A stretch of 64,000 nt of DNA from Akkermansia sp. RCC_12PD (GTDB taxonomy: Bacteria > Verrucomicrobiota > Verrucomicrobiia > Verrucomicrobiales > Akkermansiaceae), in contig NZ_CP143889.1 of assembly GCF_036417355.1 (NCBI RefSeq), positions 1,674,001-1,738,000 of the forward strand, given 5' to 3'. Position 1 is the first letter of the stretch. Each line of letters opens with the position of its first letter. The notes under the pieces are model-generated. The model was not told where the DNA came from. It searched no databases and worked only from the letters and a program-made list of their open reading frames with translations. Positions 17,924-27,539 of the stretch are shown in pieces. A program made the position numbers and the translations under genes.

Positions 17924-18364
17924 CATGGCGTGGATGGCGGCCTCATGTACCGGAAGGCGGCAAGCCGTTCCGTAACGGTACACTCGTGAAGCTGCATGAA
18001 ACGGACATTTTCTCCAATCCGGCATTAATATGGCATGACCCGTGACAGGACGGCTTTGTAAAGCCGTCACCATTTGGTGCCGCAACAGGAAAGATCGTCA
18101 AGCCCTTGTCCGGCCTGCCGATGGAATGGCCATACCGTGCTTTCCCCAAAGCCACAAGAGAAAGACGGTCCTTGCAGTCAAAGGCAGAAGAGAGCTCAAA
18201 TGCGGAAAAAATGCCCTAGAAGACTGGGAGCGGTGTTTAACGGCATAGCGAAACGCTGCTTTCCCCTACTGAAAAAGGCTCCTGTTCCCTGCGGCCAGGG
18301 AGGCGACATTCAACCGATCCGGTAAACAGGGAATTGCCTCCGTTGTCCCGGCCCGTTTTATCCG
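17924..18364. other. Gene-free stretch before the VOC gene
   Basis: No convincing coding region is present on either strand; the short open frames lack starts and domains. The only structure seen is a perfect 20-base palindrome-like hairpin at 18049-18068. Confidence 0.45.
18049..18068. repeat. Perfect 9-bp inverted repeat
   Basis: GACGGCTTT-GT-AAAGCCGTC. No T-tract follows on either strand, so it is not an obvious terminator. It may be an operator or a remnant of a mobile or RNA element. Confidence 0.5.
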
Positions 18365-18796
18365 TTATAAAACAAGCATATCGTTGTCGTCAAATTTGTC
18401 ACGCGGTCCCCACGCGACTTCCCAGTAGTAGCCATCCAAATCAGTAAAATAAGCATGAAAACCGCCCCAGAAGACATCCTGAGGTTCTTTTACAATCGTT
18501 GCTCCAGCCTTGCGGGCAAGTTCGACGATTTTCACCACTTCTTCCTTGCTTTTGGCATTATAGGCAAGCGTGATTCCATTAAATCCCGTACCTGTTTCCG
18601 GTGGAGTGTCCTTGTTGATATCCTTTGCCAAAAGATCCAGAGGATATAATTCCAGTTTCGTGCCGGAAGTGTTAAAGAAGATGACATCGGGGGTGTTGCT
18701 TTTTTCCCTTGTCTGAAAACCCAGTCCGTCCCGGTAAAAGCGGATGGCCTTTTCCATGTCTCTGACACCCAGGCATATGATATTCATTCTGTTCAT
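18365..18796 (-). CDS. VOC-fold (glyoxalase/bleomycin-resistance-like) protein
   Basis: The protein has 143 residues from ATG 18796 (MNRMNIICLGVRDMEKAIRFYRDGLGF...). That start is preferred to the upstream one at 18850 because an AAGGA lies ahead of it and the VOC fold begins at once. The paired beta-alpha-beta-beta-beta units are recognisable. The second ends WGGFHAYFTDLDGYYWEVAWGP, the usual metal-ligand strand with Glu. VOC proteins range from glyoxalase I and dioxygenases to drug-binding proteins, so no substrate is assigned. The gene is AT-richer than its neighbours and isolated between two gene-poor stretches, which suggests later acquisition. Confidence 0.85.
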   Translation of the reverse strand: MNRMNIICLGVRDMEKAIRFYRDGLGFQTREKSNTPDVIFFNTSGTKLELYPLDLLAKDINKDTPPETGTGFNGITLAYNAKSKEEVVKIVELARKAGATIVKEPQDVFWGGFHAYFTDLDGYYWEVAWGPRDKFDDNDMLVL

Positions 18797-19157
18797 GTCC
18801 GGTTTTTCCTTCACTTGATAAGATAAATTCTGCCAATTCCAATTTGACACGTTCGCCTTGTTGATTTCAGGCGAACAAACACCCGTTCCTTTTTTCTACT
18901 CTGGTATTCGCCTGAGCAAATGTCAAACGGCCCCGGTCTGGCTGCAAATTCAGATCATCGTTCATAAGGTGGTTTACGAAGTTGGGGTCCGGTTGGGCAC
19001 CATGTTATCTTGTACGGCTTGCGACGGAAAGGCCTCATGGACGGACTTTCCATCCACGAGCAAGAGGATGCTTTTACTGTGAATGTTTTCATGGCAGTTC
19101 TGAAACAGGCTTGGTACGGGCCGCTGCCGGAAGGAGGAAGATAAAGGACGGAATGCC
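18797..19157. other. Gene-free stretch after the broken siroheme-decarboxylase gene
   Basis: No gene can be supported. A 7-bp inverted repeat GTTCGCC / GGCGAAC (18851-18876) lies near the VOC start. Frames on the minus strand (for example around 18974-19306) have no plausible start and no domain. Confidence 0.4.
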
Positions 19158-20280
19158 CTACGGGAGGGTGGGAGCGCTTTTGACGTCTTCCAGCCATTTT
19201 TCGTACACTTCCGGGGAGATTTCGGAAGGCTTGATTTCCGAACGTTCCCCCCAGAAGACGGCCGTATGCAGCACGGGGATGCCTTTGGCGTCCAAATGGC
19301 GGTCAATGGCGGCCTTGTGCTCCATCACGGAATCCCGTTCCAGCCCGTGCACCACGCCCATGATTTGTGCGCCGCCGAAGACGTCCCCCCCCTGTTCTCC
19401 AGTAGCAGTGGGTCATGCAGATGTGGCGTCCGCATTCGGAACCGGCCCGGATTTCCATGCCGGCGGGTACCGTCCAGTGGAACAGTCCGTTGTATTTGGT
19501 GACGGGGCCGTCCTCTGTTCTGGCGCGCACATGCTCCAGGAAGGTGGCGAAGCGGCCAATCACCTGTTTTCTGTCCAGTTCTTCCGCCGTGCGGCAGTAT
19601 TCTTCCGTACCCAGTCCCATTTGCGCGGCGCGGAGGGACCAGGGGGCTTCCACCATTTCCTCCGGTTTGAGCTGTTCCTTGACGGAAAGCAGGACTTTCC
19701 ATTCCAGACCGGAGAGGGAGACGGTTTTCGTCTCCTGCATGGGGGCGGGTTCCGGCGTCTTGTCGCCGGGCTGGAGGTGCCTGCGGCGCATATGGCCCAC
19801 GCCCAGCGTAAAGACGCCGCGGGCCGGCAGCAGGACATAGCCGGCCGCACCGACGTGGCGCTTCAGGATGTCGCAATGTTCTTCCAGCGTGCCGCAGCCC
19901 ACGGGCACCTTGATCGTGGTCCAGAGCCGGTAGCCGGCCCCGGGATTGGCATGGTCCGTGTTGCGGAGCACCACATGGCCCGTGAAGGGGTCGTGTTCCT
20001 TCATCCAGTCAAAGGCGGCTTCCAGCTTTTCTTCCGGCACGTGCCAGGCTACCAGGGCTCCCTGGGCCAGCTTGGTGGCCAGAAGCGTCTGGCGCACGCG
20101 CCGCACCACTCCGGCGTTCATCATGGCCTTGAGCCGTTCAATGACCAGGGGCACGGGATGGCCGCACTGTTCGGCAATGGCGTGGAAGGGCAGACGGCGG
20201 AAGCCTTTGACGCGATCTTCCGCCACCATGAGGATGTCCGTGTTGACGGGATCGTTCGGCGAGGTGGGAATGCGGTTCAT
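19158..20280 (-). pseudogene. Siroheme-decarboxylase-like (AhbA/AhbB, Lrp/AsnC-type) gene, frameshifted
   Basis: Two AsnC/Lrp-like halves are joined, each with a winged helix and a ligand-binding ferredoxin-like part. Half one reads FHAIAEQCGHPVPLVIERLKAMMNAGVVRRVRQ ... RNTDHANPGAGYRLWTTIKVP. Half two contains TKYNGLFHWTVP ... MTHCYWRTGG. The frame then breaks at eight G on the minus strand (19385-19392). With seven G it would read on as DVFGGAQIMGVVHGLERDSVMEHK...WLEDVKSAPTLP to the stop at 19158, restoring a full AhbA/B C-terminus. The encoded enzyme family decarboxylates siroheme to didecarboxysiroheme in an alternative haem route. The break may be real, phase-variable or an assembly error. 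Confidence 0.75.
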
Positions 20281-20287
20281 GGAGAAT

Positions 20288-20319
20288 TAAAAAAGGCCGG
20301 GCGACCAAGTCGCCCGGCC
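20288..20319 (-). terminator. Rho-independent terminator after the RNase E/G gene
   Basis: A perfect 11-bp stem GGCCGGGCGAC / GTCGCCCGGCC with a 3-base loop is followed on the minus strand by TTTTTT. It ends only about eight bases before the ATG (20280) of the downstream siroheme-decarboxylase-like gene. Confidence 0.92.
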
Positions 20320-20346
20320 GGAAGGCTGGTGGTGCAATAGTACGGG

Positions 20347-21942
20347 TTACTGGCCGGATTGGTACAGGGGTTTGTTGTCGTACCGGGCGTCGTAGATGGC
20401 AAAGCTTTCGCGGTGCTGGTTGTGGTCGCCGCGGAAGATCAGCCTGCCGCTGTGCTGGCGTTCCAGTTCCATCAGAAGGCTGGAGTCTTCATTCTTGAAG
20501 CGGGAGAGCACTTCCGAGTTCACGACGATGACCATGTCACCGATGGTGTCGCGGTATTTCTGGATGCAGGCGTAGATCTGACGCTGAATTTCCACGCTCA
20601 TGGTCATCACGGATTTGATGCGTCCGCGGCCGGAGCAGTACGGGCAGGGATCGTGAACAGATTCCCGCAGGCTTTCGTTGAGGCGCTGGCGGGTCATTTC
20701 CATCAGGCCGATGGGAGTGATTTGGAGTACCTGGGTTTTAGCCTTGTCACGTTTCAGGCGTTCCTTCATGGCCTTGTAAACGGCCTGCTGGTCCTTCCTG
20801 TGGCGCATGTCGATGAAGTCCACTACCACCAGGCCGCCGATGTTGCGCAGGCGGAGCTGGCGGGCGATTTCATAGGCCGCTTCCAGGTTGGTGTCCAGAA
20901 TGGTTTTATCCAGGTCCTTGGTTCCCTTGTTGCGCCCGGTGTTGACGTCGATGGCGATCAGAGCCTCCGTTTCGTCAATGACCAGGTAGCCGCCGCAAGG
21001 CAGCAGCACCTGGCGCTGGAACGCCTCGTTGATCTGCTTTTCAATACCCAGTTCTTCAAAAATGGGCGTGCGCACGGGGAAGTGCTGGATGTGGCGCTTG
21101 GCGCGGCGGGAAATCTTGCCGGCAATGGAGCGCATGTGTTCCGTGGTTTCTGAATCGTCGCAGATGATGTTATCCACGGTGTCCGTCAGGAAGTCGCGGG
21201 CGGTGCGTTCAATGAGGTCCGGTTCCTTGTACACGCACACGGGAGCCGGGTTGGCCTCTTTCTTTTCTTCCACGGAGTACCATTGTTCCAGCAGCATGGC
21301 CAGGTCCCGGACGAAGTGGCGGTAGCGCTGCCCTTGGGCGACGGTGCGCATGATGATGCCCATGCCGTCCGGCACATTCAGCTTCTGCATGATCTGGCGC
21401 AGGCGCAGGCGTTCCTTCGGGTCTTCGATCTTGCGGGAGATACCGAATTGGTCTGTGAAGGGCATCAGGACGAGGTAGCGCCCGGCCAGGGAGACGTTGG
21501 TGGTGACGCGCGGGCCTTTCGTGCCGATGGGGCCCTTGGTGACCTGCACCATGATTTCAGACCCGATGGGGTAGATGTCCGGAATGTCCTTGGAGGTGAT
21601 TTTGCGCTGCTGCTTCTTGGGACGGCCTTCGCGTTCGATTTCTTCCAGGCTGGAGTCCAGAGCGGCGGGCAGGGCGTCCCAGAAGTGGAGGAACGCGTTT
21701 TTTTCCTGGCCGATGTCCACGAACATGGCCTTGAGGCCCGGTTCTATGTTTTTGACGCGGCCCTTGAAGATGCCGCCTACGATGTTGTCTTCGCCTTCGC
21801 GCTCGATGGTGTATTCTTCCAGCACGCCGTTTTCCAGAAGGGCTACGCGGCGTTCGAGTTTTTCGGCATTGATGATGATTGTTGAGCCTTCCATGGGATC
21901 ACATGATCCGAAGCCGAAGGCTCTTTTGATTTTTTTAAGCAT
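20347..21942 (-). CDS. rng: RNase E/G-family endoribonuclease
   Basis: The protein of about 531 residues is the size of RNase G. Features in order: an N-terminal RNase H-like/S1 part (EEYTIEREGEDNIVGGIFKGRVKNIEPGLKAMFVDIGQEKNAFLHFWD), a 5'-sensor region, the catalytic DNase-I-like core with metal-binding aspartates (IAIDVNTGRNKG and GGLVVVDFIDM), and the zinc-link DPCPYCSGRG. It initiates mRNA decay and rRNA processing in the cytosol. The frame opens at GTG 21954; ATG 21942 (MLKKIKRAFGFG) and an internal Met at 21894 are alternatives. The S1 insertion (SLEEIEREGRPKKQQRKITSKDI) is longer than usual. Confidence 0.92.
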   Translation of the reverse strand: MLKKIKRAFGFGSCDPMEGSTIIINAEKLERRVALLENGVLEEYTIEREGEDNIVGGIFKGRVKNIEPGLKAMFVDIGQEKNAFLHFWDALPAALDSSLEEIEREGRPKKQQRKITSKDIPDIYPIGSEIMVQVTKGPIGTKGPRVTTNVSLAGRYLVLMPFTDQFGISRKIEDPKERLRLRQIMQKLNVPDGMGIIMRTVAQGQRYRHFVRDLAMLLEQWYSVEEKKEANPAPVCVYKEPDLIERTARDFLTDTVDNIICDDSETTEHMRSIAGKISRRAKRHIQHFPVRTPIFEELGIEKQINEAFQRQVLLPCGGYLVIDETEALIAIDVNTGRNKGTKDLDKTILDTNLEAAYEIARQLRLRNIGGLVVVDFIDMRHRKDQQAVYKAMKERLKRDKAKTQVLQITPIGLMEMTRQRLNESLRESVHDPCPYCSGRGRIKSVMTMSVEIQRQIYACIQKYRDTIGDMVIVVNSEVLSRFKNEDSSLLMELERQHSGRLIFRGDHNQHRESFAIYDARYDNKPLYQSGQ

Positions 21943-22139
21943 TTTTGTAAACACGGGGTGTGAGTAAGCTAGGGTGTGCTATTGCCCGTAATGTTTCCGG
22001 AAGGCCATTTCCCGGCGGGAGTGGCTGGAATGAAAGTCTTGGCAGGGGCCGGAAAGGAATCATGGCGGGCAGGTGCGTTTGACCGGATGCGGCAGGATGG
22101 AAGCGGAGGGCCGGACGAATGGTGCCGGCTCTGCCGGAT

Positions 22140-23171
22140 TCAGTCTTCCGCATCCGTAACATTAGTGAAGAAGTCCAGTTCCTGAAGGGCTTTTCCCGTC
22201 CCTTCCGCAACTGCGCTGAGCGGATCTTCCGCGATGTGGATAGGCAGGCCGGTCTGCTCGTGAAGGAGCTGATCCAGTCCGCGCAGCAAGGCGCCTCCGC
22301 CGGCCAGAACAATCCCCCGGTCCACGAGGTCGGCGGCTAGTTCGGGGGGGCAGCGCTCCAGAGTCGTGCGCACGGCGTCAACGATGGTGTTGAGTTGTTC
22401 CGTGAGTGCTTCCCGCACTTCTTCAGAGCGGATGGTCACTGTCTTGGGAAGGCCCGCGACCAGGTCGCGGCCCTTGACCTCGATAGAGAGTTCCTGTGGC
22501 AGAGGATAGGCGGAGCCGATGCGGATTTTGATATCCTCGGCGGTGCGTTCCCCGACCATGAGATTGTAGGTCCTCCTCATGTAGGAGATGATGGCGTCGT
22601 CCAGTTCATCCCCTGCGCAGCGCACGGAACGGCTGTAAACGATGCCGGAAAGAGAGATGAGGGCCACTTCCGTGGTGCCCCCGCCGATGTCCACGATCAT
22701 GTTGCCGGCGGCTTCCTGAACGGGAAGGCCTACGCCGATGGCAGCCGCCATCGGTTCCTCAATCAGGTGCACGCGCCGCGCGCCCGCCGCTTCCGCGGAT
22801 TCCTTGACGGCCCTGCGCTCCACTTCCGTGATGCCGGAGGGGATGGCGATGAGCACGCGCGGCTTGATCAGGTAGTACCTGGCCGTAGCCTTTTTGATAA
22901 AGTAGCGGAGCATTTCCTCCGTGATGTAGAAGTCGGCAATGACGCCGTCCTTCAGTGGCCGGATGGCCGTGACGGAACCGGGGGTACGGCCCAGCATGCG
23001 CTTGGCTTCGTCCCCCACGGCCAGTACCTTGTCCCCCTTGACGGCTACGACGGAGGGCTCGCGCAGGACGATGCCCTGGTCCTTGACGTTGACCAGCGTA
23101 TTGGCTGTGCCCAGGTCAATGCCAATGTCATAGGAGAACAGTTTGACAATTTTCTGAAAGAAAGATGACAT
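22140..23171 (-). CDS. mreB: Rod-shape actin homologue MreB
   Basis: The 343-residue protein starts at ATG 23171 ([27 protein letters not shown]). The longer frame adds only a basic, non-conserved lead. Actin-fold motifs are complete: phosphate-1 [10 protein letters not shown], connect-1 [17 protein letters not shown], phosphate-2 [21 protein letters not shown], and the adenosine motif [15 protein letters not shown]. The amphipathic N-terminus (FFQKIVKLF) fits membrane binding. It polymerises at the inner membrane to guide wall synthesis. mreC/mreD are not adjacent, unlike the usual mreBCD order. Confidence 0.95.
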   Translation of the reverse strand: MSSFFQKIVKLFSYDIGIDLGTANTLVNVKDQGIVLREPSVVAVKGDKVLAVGDEAKRMLGRTPGSVTAIRPLKDGVIADFYITEEMLRYFIKKATARYYLIKPRVLIAIPSGITEVERRAVKESAEAAGARRVHLIEEPMAAAIGVGLPVQEAAGNMIVDIGGGTTEVALISLSGIVYSRSVRCAGDELDDAIISYMRRTYNLMVGERTAEDIKIRIGSAYPLPQELSIEVKGRDLVAGLPKTVTIRSEEVREALTEQLNTIVDAVRTTLERCPPELAADLVDRGIVLAGGGALLRGLDQLLHEQTGLPIHIAEDPLSAVAEGTGKALQELDFFTNVTDAED

Positions 23172-23357
23172 AAAAAAACTAGTGGATAAAGGCGGGCGTC
23201 CCGGTCTAACCCAGGGGGAGCCATGCTTTTTCCTTTTCACGGGACTGAAAGTCTGACCCCCGGAGCCGGGGCTGCGGAACGGTTCCGCACAGGACGAATT
23301 GACTATGAAAAAACATGCCAGTCAGGTCAAGCGGAAGATGCCTGATGACGTATGTAT

Positions 23358-23386
23358 TTGCATTATCAGCAAGGATGTATTATAGG
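23358..23386 (+). promoter_or_regulatory. Candidate promoter of the GH2 gene
   Basis: TTGCAT (23358-23363), 17-base spacer, TATAGG (23381-23386). The predicted leader is about 60 bases, longer than for most genes in the window. Confidence 0.4.
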
Positions 23387-23452
23387 GGTGAAAGACCCGC
23401 ACGGATTTTTCCGTAAAAAGTCTTTGCAATAGAAACATCCCATTTATTATTT

Positions 23453-26200
23453 ATGAATATCTCTCCTGTTTTTTTGGCGGCCGCAGTTTTGTCCGGAGCC
23501 ATGTCCGCGCATGCGGACCAGAAAAACGCCGCCGAGGAGGCAGCTTCCTCCACAGGCCAGTATTCCGTAGCCGGGGCGCTCCGGCTGCCGGAACAGACGA
23601 CCAAAAGGCATGTGTACGGCATGAACGTAGGCTGGAAGTTTTTCAAGGGGAAGAATGTTCCGCAAGGGGTGACCGGAGCGGATTTTGACGATTCCTCCTG
23701 GCAGTCCGTGAATCTTCCCGACGGCATCGAATTGCTGCCGGAAGAGGCCAGCGGCTGTTCCAATTACCAGGGACCGGTCTGGTACCGGAAGACGTTTACG
23801 GCGCCTGCCGATCTGAAGGGCAGGAGAAATACCCTGTATTTTGAAGGCATCATGGGGAAGAGCGAGGTATGGGTGAACGGCGAGAAGGCCGCAGAACATT
23901 TAGGCGGGTATCTTCCCGTCATCGTGAATTTGGACAAGTGGCTGAAGCCGGGCCAGAAGAACGTCATCGTCGTGAAGGCGGACAATTCCAACGACGGTTC
24001 CTATCCTCCCGGCAAGCCCCAGGAGAGTCTGGATTTTGCCTATTTCGGCGGCATTTACCGTGATGCGTACCTGATTTCTACGGGACCCGTTTACATCACG
24101 GACCCGAATGAAGCGGGGACCGTGGCTGGCGGCGGTATCTTTTTCCGAACGCAATCCCTTGATCCCCGCACCCGGAAAGGAAAGACAGCGGTGAAGGTGC
24201 AGGTAGCCAACAATACGGACAAGGAACAGAAGGTGCGCGTGCAGGCACTGATGACGGACCCCAAGGGCGTGGATCCCGTGGGGGAGACGGCTCCCCTTGT
24301 GATTCCGCCGCATTCCACGGGTGAAGTGGATATTCCCCTGGTGATTTCCAATGTGAGGCCGTGGTCTCCGGATAATCCCAATTTGTACACGCTGAGCGTG
24401 GAGGTCTGGAAGGCCGACGGAGGAACGGATGCCAAGAATCCGGCCCATTTGCTGGACAACCGTTCCATGAGGGTGGGTATACGGACTGTGGAAATTACGG
24501 AGAAAGGTCTGGTGCTGAACGGTTCCCTGTTCCCGGAAAAATTGATCGGGGGCAACAGGCACCAGGATTTCGCCCGGCTGGGCAATGCCGTACCCAACAA
24601 CCTGCAATGGCAGGATGCCGTGAAACTGAGAAAGGCGGGCATGCGCGTTATCCGCAGTGCCCATTATCCCCAGGATCCGGCTTTCATGGATGCCTGCGAC
24701 CGTCTGGGACTGTTTGTCATCGTCGCTACGCCGGGATGGCAGTTCTGGGGCAAGGGGCCTTTTGCGGACCGGGTATATGATGATGTGCGCCAGATGGTGC
24801 GCCGCGACCGGAACCACCCCTCCGTAATGATGTGGGAGCCCATTCTCAATGAGACCCATTATCCGAAAGATTTTGCCAAGAAAGTCCGTGACCTGGTGCA
24901 TGAGGAATACCCGTATCCGGGGTGCTATACCGCTTGCGATGCGGTGGCCCAGGGCAGCGAACATTATGAAGTGCTTTATGCCCATCCCTCCACGGGAGAC
25001 AAGCACTGGTCCATCAAGGAGCGGAAAAACAACAAGCCTTATTTCACCCGGGAATTCGGGGACAACGTGGATACCTGGTCCGCCCATAATTCCACCTCCC
25101 GCGTGGCGCGCCATTGGGGGGAGGTTCCGATGATGGTTCAGGCCCTGCACTACCTCAAGACGTCCTTCCCCTATACTAACTATGATACCTTGAACGCCGC
25201 TCCGGCCTACCACTTCGGCGGCTGCCTGTGGCATCCGTTCGATCATCAGCGCGGCTACCATCCGGATCCCTTTTACGGCGGCATTCTGGATGCCTTCCGC
25301 CAGCCGAAGACGTCCTATTACGCCTTCATGTCCCAGCGGCCCCAGAAATCCCAGAACGAACTTGGTTCCGGTCCCGTGGTTTACATCGCCAATGAATGTA
25401 CCCCGTTTTCTCCGGAAGACGTCACGGTATTTTCCAATTGTGATTCTGTGCGTCTGAGCGTCAACGGAGGAGCTCCGGTAGAAAAGAAGGTGGGTTCCTA
25501 TTCCAGCGGCCTCAAGCGCGTGCCCGTCGTCTTCCCGAAGGCGTGGGATTTCATGGAAAACAAGAAGCTTGCCCGCGCCGGGAAGGAAGGTGCGGTGAAG
25601 CTGGTAGCGGAAGGCCTGATTGGCGGGAAGGTAGTGACCAGGCATGAGGTGCGTCCGTCCCGGCGTGCGGAGAAAATCCGCCTGCGCCTGGACCGGGAGG
25701 AAGGGGTGGAAGGGGTGGAATTGTCCGCGAACGGTTCCGACGTGTTTGCCGTGGTGGCGGAAGTCACGGACAGCCGCGGAACGGTGAAGCGCCTGAATGA
25801 TGAAGAGATCGTTTTTTCCATCGAGGGGCCGGCCGAGCTGCTGACGGATTCTCCGGACGGCACGCTGGTTCAGCCTGTCAAGTGGGGGTCCGCCCCGGCG
25901 CTGGTGCGCCTGGGAACGCAGCCCGGCACCGTGACGGTGAAGGCTTCCGTGAAGCATCCCGGTTCCCAGAAGCCCGTTTCCGGCGTGTTGAAGTTTGACA
26001 CGAAGGCCTCCGGGCTGAAGATGCTTTTCCAGGAAGATGCCGTAGGCAAGTCCCGAAAAGGCGGAAAGGCCCAGCCTTCCTCCGCGGGAACTGCCTCCGA
26101 ACGGGAAGAGGCCCTTCAGCTGGAGTTGGAAAAGGTCCGTCACGAACTTAATAATTTGCGCAATGACAAGGTAAGCCGCCAGCAAAGCCACTTTGAATAA
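23453..26200 (+). CDS. Secreted GH2 glycoside hydrolase (beta-galactosidase-like)
   Basis: The 915-residue protein has a signal peptide (about 1-22, MNISPVFLAAAVLSGAMSAHA). It then has a GH2 sugar-binding jelly-roll (WKFFKGKNVPQG ... NYQGPVWYRKTF ... MGKSEVWVNGEKAAEHLGGY) and an immunoglobulin-like domain. The TIM barrel follows, with the acid/base in WEPILNE (Glu about 467) and the nucleophile in YFTREFGDN (Glu about 534). Downstream are an Ig-like stretch (ELSANGSDVFAVVAEVTDSRG) and a C-terminal charged coiled coil (EALQLELEKVRHELNNLRN), which is unusual for GH2. It probably removes beta-linked sugars from host glycans in the periplasm or outside; the exact sugar is unknown. DoxX follows 15 bases later. 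Confidence 0.9.
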   Translation: MNISPVFLAAAVLSGAMSAHADQKNAAEEAASSTGQYSVAGALRLPEQTTKRHVYGMNVGWKFFKGKNVPQGVTGADFDDSSWQSVNLPDGIELLPEEASGCSNYQGPVWYRKTFTAPADLKGRRNTLYFEGIMGKSEVWVNGEKAAEHLGGYLPVIVNLDKWLKPGQKNVIVVKADNSNDGSYPPGKPQESLDFAYFGGIYRDAYLISTGPVYITDPNEAGTVAGGGIFFRTQSLDPRTRKGKTAVKVQVANNTDKEQKVRVQALMTDPKGVDPVGETAPLVIPPHSTGEVDIPLVISNVRPWSPDNPNLYTLSVEVWKADGGTDAKNPAHLLDNRSMRVGIRTVEITEKGLVLNGSLFPEKLIGGNRHQDFARLGNAVPNNLQWQDAVKLRKAGMRVIRSAHYPQDPAFMDACDRLGLFVIVATPGWQFWGKGPFADRVYDDVRQMVRRDRNHPSVMMWEPILNETHYPKDFAKKVRDLVHEEYPYPGCYTACDAVAQGSEHYEVLYAHPSTGDKHWSIKERKNNKPYFTREFGDNVDTWSAHNSTSRVARHWGEVPMMVQALHYLKTSFPYTNYDTLNAAPAYHFGGCLWHPFDHQRGYHPDPFYGGILDAFRQPKTSYYAFMSQRPQKSQNELGSGPVVYIANECTPFSPEDVTVFSNCDSVRLSVNGGAPVEKKVGSYSSGLKRVPVVFPKAWDFMENKKLARAGKEGAVKLVAEGLIGGKVVTRHEVRPSRRAEKIRLRLDREEGVEGVELSANGSDVFAVVAEVTDSRGTVKRLNDEEIVFSIEGPAELLTDSPDGTLVQPVKWGSAPALVRLGTQPGTVTVKASVKHPGSQKPVSGVLKFDTKASGLKMLFQEDAVGKSRKGGKAQPSSAGTASEREEALQLELEKVRHELNNLRNDKVSRQQSHFE

Positions 26201-26215
26201 CAGAAAGCGTTCGTT

Positions 26216-26686
26216 ATGCTGAGAGAGAAAATAGTCCGTAACTGCATGTTCCTGCTCCGGGTGGGGATGGGAGGCTTTTTTCTTTTTGTGGCAGGGCGCA
26301 AGCTCCTTCATCTGGACCAGCTCCAGACAACCATAGACCGTTTCTCCATTTTCCCGGAGGCCTGGGGGCATCCCCTGGCTTCCCTGGGGGTGGCGTGTGA
26401 AATCGTGGTGGGCCTGGGGCTTCTGTTCCGCAGGACCTGCTCCGGAGCCGCTCTGCTGGGCAGTGCGCTGACGTTTACGTTTGTGGCCCTTTTTGTCCAG
26501 GGATGGATCAGGGGGCTTTCCCTTTCCTGCAACTGCATCGGGGTGGAGCGGGAAGTGACCAGCTATCCTTTTGAAGTGGCATGGCGGCTGGGTCTGTTTG
26601 CCCTGATGCTGGTTATCCTGTGGAGCTCCAGCCGGAAGGGGAAAACCTACTTCAACGTTACCCGGCTGGATTTCAGCGAAATGTAA
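26216..26686 (+). CDS. DoxX/MauE-family membrane protein
   Basis: The 156-residue protein has four predicted helices. It starts with FLLRVGMGGFFLFVAGRKLLHLDQL (the usual first DoxX/MauE helix with the Arg-Lys after it), then FPEAWGHPLASLGVACEIVVGLGLLF, a third helix, and CNCIG before the last helix. The Cys-x-Cys is typical of MauE-type members involved in periplasmic thiol/quinone redox chemistry. It follows the GH2 gene in what looks like one transcript. Why these two are paired is not evident. Confidence 0.85.
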   Translation: MLREKIVRNCMFLLRVGMGGFFLFVAGRKLLHLDQLQTTIDRFSIFPEAWGHPLASLGVACEIVVGLGLLFRRTCSGAALLGSALTFTFVALFVQGWIRGLSLSCNCIGVEREVTSYPFEVAWRLGLFALMLVILWSSSRKGKTYFNVTRLDFSEM

Positions 26687-26863
26687 GGCAGGCCATCCGG
26701 GAGAAAGGGCACGGGTTTCCGGTGGCATCCGTTTCCGGCGGAGTGTATCTGTACCGCCCAGGTGCGCCGGCTCACGCCTTGTGTGGTTGAAAAGCGTTCC
26801 GGAACATGGTGGAGGGGAATCCTCCTTCTCCGGAAACATGTCCTTTTTGAAATACAAGGCAAT

Positions 26864-26895
26864 AAAAAACCGCCTGCCGGAAAAACGGCAGGCGG
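26864..26895 (-). terminator. Rho-independent terminator after the DUF6941-like gene
   Basis: A perfect 10-bp stem CCGCCTGCCG / CGGCAGGCGG is followed on the minus strand by TTTTTTATT. It serves the minus-strand gene ending at 26920. Confidence 0.9.
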
Positions 26896-26919
26896 CTTGA
26901 TAGAAAAAACGTGTGTTGA

Positions 26920-27345
26920 TCAGGCTTCCTGGGAAGCTTCTTCCTGCACCTGTACCACGCGGAAAGGCACGCGGGAGGCCAGTTCTCCGTCCACCGTCAG
27001 GTCGATGGAGTAGTTGCCCGGCTTTTCAAAGCGCAGGCCCTGGAAGTTCATGATCAGGTTGCGGGTGAAGAAGGAGGCGCCTTCCGGGAAGGCGGGCACC
27101 GGGAAGTTGATCTTGATGGGCATGCGTTCCTTGTCCAGCGGCGTGCCGTCGGCGTCAACGATGCTCAGACCCAGTTCATGGTTGCCTTCGTCTTCAGGGG
27201 TGAGGCAGATGCGCAGGGCAACGGCGCAAACGGGATGCACTACCGGGAACTGGCGCGCGACCAGGGAATCGAACCCGCCCTGAATGCAAAGTTTGCCCTG
27301 GTAATCGGCGGCGAAGTCACAAAGAGTAGAAACTAAAATATCCAT
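26920..27345 (-). CDS. DUF6941-like conserved protein
   Basis: The 141-residue soluble protein starts MDILVSTLCDFAADYQGKLCIQGGFDSLVARQFP, followed by beta-rich sequence (AVALRICLTPEDEGNHELGLSIVDADG) and an Ile/Phe-rich end. This layout matches a family of small bacterial proteins annotated only as DUF6941, with no assigned biochemical role. It has no signal peptide and probably a beta-sandwich fold. It is transcribed away from the large ABC transporter. Confidence 0.7.
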   Translation of the reverse strand: MDILVSTLCDFAADYQGKLCIQGGFDSLVARQFPVVHPVCAVALRICLTPEDEGNHELGLSIVDADGTPLDKERMPIKINFPVPAFPEGASFFTRNLIMNFQGLRFEKPGNYSIDLTVDGELASRVPFRVVQVQEEASQEA

Positions 27346-27539
27346 GTTGTGATAATGTTGGTGTATTTTGACCCGCTTTCATTTGAAAGGCGAGGAATAT
27401 TGGACAGAACTATACTTACGCCGGACCTATTGCAAGATAAAGGTGCAGAAAATATTGTCATTTCTCCGGGAAAGTCCGGTTCCGCTTGAGGTGGTGCGGG
27501 AATCCCTGTACTACTGGTGCAGGCAACGCGTTCGCTGGC

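Noticed and set aside
18974-19306. Open frame suspected to be a transposase remnant
   Set aside because: No DDE motif or terminal repeats are visible, and the frame overlaps the siroheme-decarboxylase-like C-terminus.
25709-25728. Short tandem GGGGTGGAA in the GH2 gene
   Set aside because: Only two copies, encoding Val-Glu-Gly repeats inside a normal domain.
27250-27285. TPsiC-like GGGAATCGAACCCGC, resembling a tRNA arm
   Set aside because: It is continuous coding sequence of the DUF6941-like gene (Gly-Gly-Phe-Asp-Ser), and no acceptor or anticodon arm is found.
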